From: an uncultured bacterium
GTDB lineage: Bacteria; Planctomycetota; JAJSAM01; JAJVHW01
Assembly (NCBI GenBank): GCA_937996235.1
Contig: CALKVK010000035.1
Coordinates: forward strand, 1-64,000
Length of the DNA stretch: 64,000 nucleotides
Direction: 5' to 3'
The position numbers and the translations under genes were made by a program. The notes below the pieces were generated by a model. It had not been told where the DNA came from. It made no database searches and saw only the letters and a program-made list of their open reading frames with translations. This document shows positions 6,848 through 13,833 of the stretch, piece after piece; the stretch's first letter is position 1, and every line of letters starts with the position of its first letter.

Positions 6848-9800
6848 TCAGCGCGGCAGCGCGAGGCGGACGTCCCGGTCGCCGCCGCGCAGGCGGCCCG
6901 CCTCGATCCACCTCACGTCCCGCGTGCCCGGGACCCAGAGCGCCACGCGCACGCGGTACTCCACCTGCTCCAGGTTTCCGGCGGTGAAGGCACCGTCTGC
7001 GTCGGTCTCGCCGCCGCGCACCTGGAACACGTCCGGCGCGTCCACGGGCACGAGCTCGACGCGCGCGCGCGCGACCGGAGCGCCGTCGGCGTCGAGGATG
7101 CGCCCGGTCGCGGCGAGCCCGAGTTCCATGCGGAGCAGGCACGGGGCCTGGCCGGCTGCGACGCCCGACAGCTTGGCCGGCCGCAGTCCGGCGCGGTAGG
7201 CCTCGACGAAGTAGCCGACGCCCGGCTCGAGACCGCAGACGTCGAACGCGCCGTCGGCCCCGCTGTAGACCAGGATCGTGTCCTCGCCCGTGGGCGGACG
7301 GACCCAGACCTGCGCGCCCGCGACCGCGTCGCCCTGTTCGTCGAGCACGCGCCCGCGGACGTGCAGCCCCGGGTCCGCGCGCAGCACGAGGTTGCGGCTG
7401 CCCGCATCCACGCTCTCGCCGCCTGCGAGCAGCAGCGACGGCGGCCGCGTCGGCCCGCCGAGGACGCCGAGCGCCGGGCGCAGGTCGGCGCCCCAGCCGA
7501 AGAGCCGCAGCCGGTACGCGCCGGCCCGCAGACCGCGGATGGTGAAGCGTCCGTCGGCGCCGATCCTCCCGCCGCGCCACGAGACCGGCTCCGGGTCGGA
7601 CGCCGCGTCGAGCGGCTCGGCGCGCACGGTCCCGGACTCGAGCGGCGCGCCCGCCGGTCCCCGGACCACGCCATCGATCGAGAGGCCGGCGTCGAGGACG
7701 ATCTCGACGGGCTGACCGCCCGGACGCGCACCGTGCACGCGCGCGATCGTCAGCGCGCCGTCGCGTTCCTGCGGCGGGTGCGCGATGAGCAGGTGCGGCA
7801 CGTCGCGCAGGCCGACGATGCGGAACGAGCCGTCGTCCGCGGTCGTCATGAAGCCGCTGCCGCCGCTCCTCGGCGCGGCCGCGTCCTCCGGCAGCGCGGA
7901 GACGGGCGCGCGCGCGACGGGGCGGCCTCCCGTGTCCACGACGCGTCCCTCGAGGACGCGCCCCGTCTCCACGCGGATCTCGATGCCGCGCGTGCCCGGC
8001 GCGAACGGCCCGGCCGCGGCGGGCAGCACGTTCGCGGCGTCGTTCCGCCGCCCGCGCCACGCGTGCAGCGTCCACGCCCCGGGGTCGAGACCGCTCAGCG
8101 TGAACGTGCCGTCCGCCGCCGTCACGGTGCGGAACCGGAACGAGTGCGTCTCGCCCTCGCCCTGGGCGTAGACCTCGACGTGCGCAGCGGGCGCGCCGTC
8201 GGTCGTCCGGACCCGGCCCGCGAGATCGGACCCGCCGGCCACCGGCAGTTCGACGCGCACCTCGCCGGGCACGCGCGCCCGCGCCGCGCCGTCTCCGAGT
8301 CCCGGGGCCGTCGCCGTGACGAGCACCGCGCCCGACGCGATGAGCGGGATGCGGAACCACCCGTCGGCGTCGGTGACCGTGCGCGCCGGGGCGCGCACGG
8401 GTGCGTCGCCCGCGTAGCCGAGCGGCAGCGGATGCAGGCCGGCGACGGTGACGGCGGCGCCGGCGACGGGGAGTCCGTCGGCGGCGGCGACCACGCGGCC
8501 CTCGAGCGCACCGGTGGCGGCGAACTCCAGATCCACGCGCTCCTCCGGGCGCTCCTTGGAGAGCCGGACGGTGACAGGGCCCGCGTCGAGGCGGCCCTCC
8601 TCGCGGGCCTGGACCCGGAACGCTCCATAGTCCCACGGGACCGTCGCCTCGAAGTTGCCGTCCGCGTCGGGACGCACCTCCGCGGCGGGCTGCCAGACGA
8701 GGTTCCCGACGGTCGGCCCGCCGCCCTCCGCATGCATGCGGCGCGTGCCGGACGTCGCTCGCTCGATCAGCACGAGCGCGCCCGACGGGCTGGTCCCGTC
8801 CGCCGTCGTCACCCGGCCGAAGATGCGCGTCCCCGCGCGCAGTTCGAGGACGAGGTCCGCGACGTCGCCTTCGGCCGGCTCCACGCCGAGCGCGCCCACG
8901 CCGACGCCAGGCCGGGAGCCGCGCAGGAGGAGCGCGCCGGCGGGCGCGTCGGCGAGCACGAAGCTGCCGTCGTCCGCTGACGCAGCCATGGAGGCCGGCG
9001 CCGCGGCGGACTCCGCGCCGGCCCCCGCCGCGGCGCGCACGGCCTGCACGGCCGCGCCCGCGACCGGCGCGCCCACGGCGTCGACCACGCGTCCGCGCAC
9101 GGTGCGCGCCGCCTGTGCCGTGGCCGGCGCGGCGATCGCGACCTCCTCGACGTCCCGCGCGGCCCCGCCCTCCGCCGCGGCTGCGGACGTGGCGTGGCGG
9201 CGCGGCGCAGCGGCCGGCGGCGCGTGCGGCGGCTGCGCGGGCGCCGCGTCGGTGTGCGCGCCGGCGGTCGTCGTCACGGGCGCGGGCGGCGCGGGCGGAC
9301 GCGGCTCGAGCGCGCGGGCGAGCAGCAGGACCAGCAGCGCCACTCCCGCGACGGCGGCCGCCACGCGCGGCGCGCGGCGGCGCGGCGGCGGCGCGACGCG
9401 ACCGTCCGGCGGGAGCAGCAGCGCCAGCCACGGTTCGCGGCGGCCGCCGTGGCGGCGGTCGAGCGCCGCGCGCAGCCGGTCGAGCGCGCGCGCCGTGCGA
9501 GTGCGCACGGTGGCGGGCGGGACGCCCGCTCGCGCGGCCACGTCCGCGACGGAGAGGCCGTCGAAGAAGCGCAGGAGGACGGTGCTGCGGAACGGCTCGT
9601 CGAGACGCGCCACCTCTTCGACGAGTACGCGCTGCTCGTCGAGCCGGAGCGCCGCGGACGCCGGGTCGTCCGTGCGCGAGGGCGCGCAGGCCGCCGCCGC
9701 GGCCTCGCGCTCGCCGCGCCGCGACTCGCCGCGGAACAGCTTGCGTGCGCCGTTGCGTACGACGGTCGCGAACCACGGTTCGAGCGGCCGGTCGGCGGCG

Positions 9801-9949
9801 GGCGGGCGGCGCAGTGCGGTGACGAGGGCGTCCTGCGCGAGGTCATCGGCCTGCGCGTCGTCGCGGCAGAGCGCCCCCGCGAGCCGTCGCACGAACCCCC
9901 CGTGGGCGAGCAGCAGTTCCACGCTGGCGGGCTGGGACTCGAGCGGCAT
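6848..9949 (-). CDS. ECF sigma factor fused to a membrane segment and eight carboxypeptidase-regulatory-like repeats
   Basis: 1033 aa. Residues 1-165 are an ECF sigma-70 factor: region 2 around 10-75 (ADDLAQDALVTAL, WFATVVRNGARKLF) and region 4 around 105-165 with a helix-turn-helix (LSVADVAARAGVPPATVRTR). One membrane helix follows (about 195-213), then a Pro/Ala-rich linker. From about residue 284 there are eight repeats of the type GRVVDxxGxPVAGAxV with DGxFxxxxLxxG, the carboxypeptidase regulatory-like (transthyretin-like) fold. The sigma domain is thus tied to the membrane with a large part outside. The start is set by GGAGG about 6 nt before ATG 9949. No separate anti-sigma gene is adjacent. 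Release by proteolysis would be one way for it to act. Confidence 0.85.
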   Translation of the reverse strand: MPLESQPASVELLLAHGGFVRRLAGALCRDDAQADDLAQDALVTALRRPPAADRPLEPWFATVVRNGARKLFRGESRRGEREAAAAACAPSRTDDPASAALRLDEQRVLVEEVARLDEPFRSTVLLRFFDGLSVADVAARAGVPPATVRTRTARALDRLRAALDRRHGGRREPWLALLLPPDGRVAPPPRRRAPRVAAAVAGVALLVLLLARALEPRPPAPPAPVTTTAGAHTDAAPAQPPHAPPAAAPRRHATSAAAAEGGAARDVEEVAIAAPATAQAARTVRGRVVDAVGAPVAGAAVQAVRAAAGAGAESAAAPASMAASADDGSFVLADAPAGALLLRGSRPGVGVGALGVEPAEGDVADLVLELRAGTRIFGRVTTADGTSPSGALVLIERATSGTRRMHAEGGGPTVGNLVWQPAAEVRPDADGNFEATVPWDYGAFRVQAREEGRLDAGPVTVRLSKERPEERVDLEFAATGALEGRVVAAADGLPVAGAAVTVAGLHPLPLGYAGDAPVRAPARTVTDADGWFRIPLIASGAVLVTATAPGLGDGAARARVPGEVRVELPVAGGSDLAGRVRTTDGAPAAHVEVYAQGEGETHSFRFRTVTAADGTFTLSGLDPGAWTLHAWRGRRNDAANVLPAAAGPFAPGTRGIEIRVETGRVLEGRVVDTGGRPVARAPVSALPEDAAAPRSGGSGFMTTADDGSFRIVGLRDVPHLLIAHPPQERDGALTIARVHGARPGGQPVEIVLDAGLSIDGVVRGPAGAPLESGTVRAEPLDAASDPEPVSWRGGRIGADGRFTIRGLRAGAYRLRLFGWGADLRPALGVLGGPTRPPSLLLAGGESVDAGSRNLVLRADPGLHVRGRVLDEQGDAVAGAQVWVRPPTGEDTILVYSGADGAFDVCGLEPGVGYFVEAYRAGLRPAKLSGVAAGQAPCLLRMELGLAATGRILDADGAPVARARVELVPVDAPDVFQVRGGETDADGAFTAGNLEQVEYRVRVALWVPGTRDVRWIEAGRLRGGDRDVRLALPR

Positions 9950-10080
9950 GACGACCTCCGGGGAACGCTGCGTCCTGTGGGACCTGCTCCCCGATCATCC
10001 CGCCGCCCGCTCCGGCGTTCCCGGGTTTGCCGCAGCGCTCCGCGTCGCAGCACGTGACGGCGTTCGGCGCTGCGTCCCCC

Positions 10081-10155
10081 AGCTCCCACGCCCCCAGATC
10101 CCACGCCCCCAGCTCCCACGCCCCCAGCTCCCACGCCCCCAGATCCCACGCCCCC
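10081..10155. repeat. Tandem repeat, five 15-bp units
   Basis: Five contiguous 15-bp units, AG(C/A)TCCCACGCCCCC, differing only at the third base in the order C, A, C, C, A. They lie in the 272-bp gap between the divergent sigma-fusion start (9949) and the hydrolase stop (10222), about 130 bp upstream of the sigma-fusion gene. The minus strand has regularly spaced G5 and G3 runs that could form G-quadruplexes. The rest of this gap shows no gene. Confidence 0.9.
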
Positions 10156-10221
10156 GGCCACGCCCGCGCCACGAGGTGCGCCCGCGCGCGCTGGTGCGAT
10201 CGCGCGCGCCGCGCGGCGGCG

Positions 10222-11649
10222 CTACTGGAACGTCGCCTCGTCGAGGTTCGTGCGCTCCGCGGCGACGGTGCCGTCGGCCCAGTCCCGAGCGCGCGCGTCC
10301 GAGCGCAGGTGATGCAGCAGCCACGAGATCGTCCACGCGCGCGCCTCGGCCAGCTGCACCGCCGGAGCGACGCAGGTCCGCGCGTCGTAGTCGGACCCCA
10401 GGGCGGCGAGGGACGGGAGCGAGTCGGCGTAGTTCATGTGGCAGTGGCCGGCGATGCGCAGCACCGCGTGCGGCGACGGGCCGGCGGTGAAGTAGAGCGA
10501 GCGGCTCGTCGCCGGTGCGACGATCGCGTCGCGACTCCCGGTGACGACGAGCGTCGGCGGCCAGTAGCCCGTGGTCGCGTCCGGCAGGACGGGCGTCGGC
10601 GTGGCGAAGAGGCCGGTCTGCACCGTCAGCCCGGCCGGAGCGAGGCCGACAGCCGCCTTCACGCGCCCCTGAGTCGCCTGACGCGTCCCGGCCACGAGCG
10701 CCGCGCCGCCGCCGAGCGAGTGCCCCACGAGTCCGAACCTCTGCACGTCGATGCGCCCGTGGAAGCGCGACTGCGGATCGCCGTTCTGCGCGACCAGCCA
10801 GTCCATCACCCCGAGAACGGTCCGCACCTCCTTCTCGTTGTCGGGCAGCAGCAGCGGGTCCGCGTGGTTCGGGACGACCACCACGAAGCCCCACGACGCG
10901 AGCTTCTGCCCCCACCCCGCGTAGCTCGACGCGTTCAGTTGGAACGCGTGCACCAGCACGACCGGCGGATACGGCGCGGCGTCCGGCGTGACGACGGCGC
11001 CGGCCCCGGGGTACCACACCACCGTGGCGCCCGGCGCGAGGCCGCCGGCCGCCGTCGGGAGGCTGAAGGTGGCCGAGCTCACCGCCCAGGGACCGTCGGC
11101 GGCGGGATCGGCGAGACGCGTCGGCGTCTCCACGCCACCGCCGGTCTCGCCTCCGGTCCCGCCGCCGCCCGGATCCCCGCCGCCGGGCGACGGCTCCGTC
11201 CAGTACGGGAACGGCGCGACGATGGGGATGCGGCCCTCGAGCACCGTGGCGCCGGATCTCGACGACCGGCGCTGGTACTCCACGATCTCGGCCGGTCGGT
11301 TGGCGAGCAGGGAGCTCACGTCCGCGGGCAGGTGGTCGCTGCGCACCCGCATCCGCGCGCGCCCGCGGCGATCCGCCCGCGCGAACGCGAGCCGGGCATC
11401 GGCCTCCTGAGACGGCAGCCGCAGCGCGTACCCCGCCCGCGGTGCGAGGCCCTCGAGCCGCACGCGGATGACCTGGCGCGTCGGACCGATGCGCAGTTCC
11501 AGGGTCCCCGCCGCCTCGGCGCGCGGCGCGGGATCCGGCACCGTCAGCGCACTCGTCGCGCTCGGCGCAGGGGCGCTCCAGCCCGTTGCGGCGAGCAGCG
11601 CGACGACTGCGACCGAGAGCACCGTCGAGACCATGGGGTTGCTGGGCAT
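10222..11649 (-). CDS. Exported alpha/beta hydrolase (PET hydrolase/chlorophyllase-like)
   Basis: 475 aa. A signal peptide or anchor (residues 6-24) precedes an N-terminal beta-rich domain of about 130 residues, a Gly/Pro linker (about 155-173) and a C-terminal alpha/beta hydrolase domain. The nucleophile elbow is GHSLGG with Ser311; Asp374 (SRDAIVAP) and a His in HCHMNY (402 or 404) complete a likely triad. The N-x-x-D and VVVPNH pattern after strand 4 resembles the dienelactone-hydrolase/cutinase-like group. It probably hydrolyses an ester outside the cytoplasm; substrate unknown. The start has a TAGATT box 6 nt upstream. Confidence 0.75.
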   Translation of the reverse strand: MPSNPMVSTVLSVAVVALLAATGWSAPAPSATSALTVPDPAPRAEAAGTLELRIGPTRQVIRVRLEGLAPRAGYALRLPSQEADARLAFARADRRGRARMRVRSDHLPADVSSLLANRPAEIVEYQRRSSRSGATVLEGRIPIVAPFPYWTEPSPGGGDPGGGGTGGETGGGVETPTRLADPAADGPWAVSSATFSLPTAAGGLAPGATVVWYPGAGAVVTPDAAPYPPVVLVHAFQLNASSYAGWGQKLASWGFVVVVPNHADPLLLPDNEKEVRTVLGVMDWLVAQNGDPQSRFHGRIDVQRFGLVGHSLGGGAALVAGTRQATQGRVKAAVGLAPAGLTVQTGLFATPTPVLPDATTGYWPPTLVVTGSRDAIVAPATSRSLYFTAGPSPHAVLRIAGHCHMNYADSLPSLAALGSDYDARTCVAPAVQLAEARAWTISWLLHHLRSDARARDWADGTVAAERTNLDEATFQ

Positions 11650-11655
11650 CGCGCC

Positions 11656-11661
11656 AATCTA
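11656..11661 (-). promoter_or_regulatory. -10-like box (TAGATT) for the hydrolase gene
   Basis: On the minus strand TAGATT ends 6 nt before the ATG at 11649, matching the TANNNT box at fixed distance seen at other genes of the window. No ribosome-binding site is visible between the box and the start codon. Confidence 0.45.
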
Positions 11662-11768
11662 CCTCCGCGCGCACGTCGCGGAGCGAGCTGCACGCAGTCG
11701 CGATCCGAGCGGGGTCCCCGTTCCACCGGGAGCGGACGGCCGGTCGATGAGGGCGGCGGTACCTCGCC

Positions 11769-13040
11769 ATGCGCTGCCTCCCGGCCGTCCTGCTCGTCGT
11801 CCTCGCCCTCACCGCACCGGCGCACGCGCCGGCGCGCGCGGGAGAGCCCGCGGCTGCGCCGGAGCGCGCGGGGGTCGTGCGCACGGCGCACTACGAGCTT
11901 GCGACCGACGGGCCCGCGCCGGAGGCCGCCGAGTGGGGCCGGATGCTCGAGGCCGCCTGGCCGCAGTTCGCCGCGTTCTTCGGCGCGGAGCCGAAGCTGC
12001 GCGCGGGCGAGCGGCTGCGCGTCGCGTTCTTCGAGACCGACGCGCCGTGGCGCGCGGCGATCGTCGCCGGCGGCGGACAGGCGCCCGACTCCGGCGGGTA
12101 CTACTGCCCGGTCGCGCGCGTCGCGTACGTGAAGCGTCAGCCGTCGCCCTGGTACACGCGCACGCTGCTGCTGCACGAGGCCGCGCACCAGTTCCACTGG
12201 CTCTCGCGCACGAGCAACGCGGCGCCCGCCGGCAACTGGTACGTCGAGGGCATCGCCGAGCACCTCGGCAGTCACACCTGGGACGGCACCACGCTGCGGC
12301 TCGGCGTCGTGCCTCTGGTGTCGCTCGAGGACCGCGCCGGCGCGGCTCGTGAGGCGCTGGATGCGCCCGGCTTCTCGCTGGACACGCTGCTCTCCGCCGC
12401 CGAGGCGTCGCGGCCCGAGGCGATGTACCTGGTGCGCTACCTGGCGACCGAGCAGCGCCGGGCGTTCGACACCGTCGCGCGGAAGCTCGACCGCGGCGCG
12501 GCCGTGGACGCCCGCGAGTTCGCGCGCGCGGTCGGGCGCCCCGAGCGCTTCGTCGCCGCGTGGCGCGCGTTCACGGCGGCGCAGCAGGAGACGTTCGACG
12601 TCGGCTTCGTGGACTGGGACGCGCGAGGACCCGCGCTGCTGCGCGGCCGTGGCTCCGTCGTGTCCGTCTGCCGCACGGCTCTGCCCGCACGACGCGTGGC
12701 GGCGCGCATCACACGCGTCGGCGACGGCCGGCTGCGCGCGGGCGTGCTCGTCGACTGGCGCTCCGCCGAGGAGTACACGCTCGCGCTCGTGACCGACGAC
12801 GGCACGTCCGCCCGGCTCGAGGTGGACCGCCGCGCGGCCGGCGCCTGGACACGACTCCGTTCGCTGCCGCTCGAACGCGCCGACGGACCGTGGGACGTCG
12901 TCGCCGTGCGCGGCGACGGCAGCGTCGCCGTGCTCGTCGCCGGGCGCACGATCACGGAGGTGCCGGCCGAAGGCGGCGCACTCGGCCTGGCGCTCGACGC
13001 GTGCGAGGCGGACTTCGCGGAGATCGTGGTCGAGAACTGA
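11769..13040 (+). CDS. Exported gluzincin-type zinc metallopeptidase
   Basis: 423 aa with a signal peptide (residues 1-24). The catalytic zinc site is H136-E137-A-A-H140, with Glu160 in NWYVEGIAEHLG as the likely third ligand, the HExxH...E layout of gluzincins and of the peptidase-MA-like families. The segment before it (GGYYCPVARVAYVKR) matches the strand that precedes the active-site helix in those families. The last 150 residues are beta-rich, with no recognised fold. It should be a periplasmic or cell-surface peptidase. It is transcribed away from the hydrolase gene across a 119-bp gap. Confidence 0.7.
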   Translation: MRCLPAVLLVVLALTAPAHAPARAGEPAAAPERAGVVRTAHYELATDGPAPEAAEWGRMLEAAWPQFAAFFGAEPKLRAGERLRVAFFETDAPWRAAIVAGGGQAPDSGGYYCPVARVAYVKRQPSPWYTRTLLLHEAAHQFHWLSRTSNAAPAGNWYVEGIAEHLGSHTWDGTTLRLGVVPLVSLEDRAGAAREALDAPGFSLDTLLSAAEASRPEAMYLVRYLATEQRRAFDTVARKLDRGAAVDAREFARAVGRPERFVAAWRAFTAAQQETFDVGFVDWDARGPALLRGRGSVVSVCRTALPARRVAARITRVGDGRLRAGVLVDWRSAEEYTLALVTDDGTSARLEVDRRAAGAWTRLRSLPLERADGPWDVVAVRGDGSVAVLVAGRTITEVPAEGGALGLALDACEADFAEIVVEN

Positions 13041-13354
13041 CCACGCGCTGCAGCGGAGTCGGAACGGGGACGCTCGCGGGACTTCCCACGACATGGCTTG
13101 CGCTGCTCGGGGAACACCGGGCCCGGAAGAGACTTCCGGTCGCACCCGGGAGGCGAGAGCGCGTTCCGGGTTCGGCGTGCTGGGTTCGGTACTCTCGCGT
13201 GAGCCGCCCGCGCAAGGAGGGCGCTCCCCACTTGCCCTCCGCGCTGCGGTGCGTCGACGCGAGGGCGCGGCGGTGTCGAGCGCTCCGAGCAACTGGCGAG
13301 CGCCCGGCACGGTCGCACGCGGCGGACGAGCGCGCGGCGACATCGACGGTCACC

Positions 13355-13443
13355 GGGGACAGTCCCCGCCCACTTGTCGCCGGCGTGCGTCGTGGCGTAG
13401 TCGAACCGGTCTCGGCGGCGACAACTGGCCTGGGACAGTCCCC
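13355..13443. repeat. Imperfect 28-bp inverted repeat with GGGACAGTCCC cores
   Basis: The left arm 13355-13382 starts GGGGACAGTCCCC and ends TTGTCGCCG. The right arm 13416-13443 starts CGGCGACAA and ends GGGACAGTCCCC. The arms pair over most of their length with about five mismatches, and each contains the self-complementary core GGGACAGTCCC or GGGGACAGTCCCC. It belongs with the other GGGGAC/GTCCCC elements in this window. Confidence 0.65.
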
Positions 13444-13505
13444 TACGCGCTCGCGCCGGAGGCTTCGCAAGACGGCGTGCACGCGCTCCCCGCGCCGCCA
13501 CGTCA

Positions 13506-13624
13506 CCCGATGGCACGAGCGTGCGGAGGCACGCGCAGTGCCATCGGGATGGTGCTCGCGGACAGTGCGGCCGAGGGGGTCGACAGTTCGACGTACGCCC
13601 TCGCACGTCCGCGTGCACCCCACT
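13506..13624. repeat. Structured repeat, copy 1
   Basis: Two consecutive hairpins. Hairpin A pairs CCCGATGGCAC (13506-13516) with GTGCCATCGGG (13538-13548) and encloses an inner stem GCGTGC/GCACGC (13519-13524/13529-13534). Hairpin B spans 13551-13619 and pairs GGTGCTCGCGGAC with GTCCGCGTGCACC (12 of 13). The segment 13550-13624 is 72/75 identical to copy 2 at 13714-13788. Confidence 0.75.
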
Positions 13625-13667
13625 GGAAACGCGGGCGCGACGCGTGCCTCGCACGCGGCGTGCCCCC

Positions 13668-13788
13668 CTCCGCCGGCGCGCGCGTGCTGAAGCACGCGCC
13701 AGTGCCGGCGGAGTGGTGCTCGCGGACAGTGCGGCCGAGGGGGCCGACAGTTCGACGTACGCCCCCGCACGTCCGCGAGCACCCCACT
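13668..13788. repeat. Structured repeat, copy 2
   Basis: Same plan as copy 1. Hairpin A pairs CTCCGCCGGC (13668-13677) with GCCGGCGGAG (13704-13713) and has an inner stem GCGCGTGC/GCACGCGC (13680-13687/13692-13699). Hairpin B pairs GGTGCTCGCGGAC (13715-13727) with GTCCGCGAGCACC (13771-13783), 13 of 13. The arms of hairpin A differ from copy 1 on both sides yet remain complementary. Confidence 0.75.
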
Positions 13789-13794
13789 AGAGAT

Positions 13795-13833
13795 CTGAGG
13801 CACGCTGCGTGCTCCGCACGCAGCGTGCCTCAG
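13795..13833 (-). terminator. Perfect 18-bp hairpin over the transporter stop codon
   Basis: CTGAGGCACGCTGCGTGC (13795-13812) and its exact complement (13816-13833) leave a 3-nt loop. The arm on the gene side contains the stop codon of the SLC13-type transporter. No T-run follows on either strand. It is a candidate transcription-termination or 3'-end-stabilising structure. Confidence 0.6.

Larger units (their letters stand above)
13041..13794. other. Long non-coding region rich in palindromes
   Basis: About 750 bp between convergent genes without a credible coding frame. It contains the word AACGGGGACGCT (13063-13074, shared with the repeat at 6680), an imperfect palindrome (13355-13443), two copies of a structured element (13506-13624 and 13668-13788), and a small hairpin between them (GCGTGC 13642-13647 with GCACGC 13651-13656). 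The part 13075-13350 shows nothing I can name. Confidence 0.7.

Noticed and set aside
10081..10155. CRISPR-like array.
   Set aside because: The 15-bp units are contiguous with no spacers and no cas genes are near.
9843..10172. Minus-strand frame encoding a GAWELGAWDLG repeat peptide.
   Set aside because: It is only the translation of the 15-bp tandem repeat and overlaps the start of the sigma-fusion gene. No start signal is visible.
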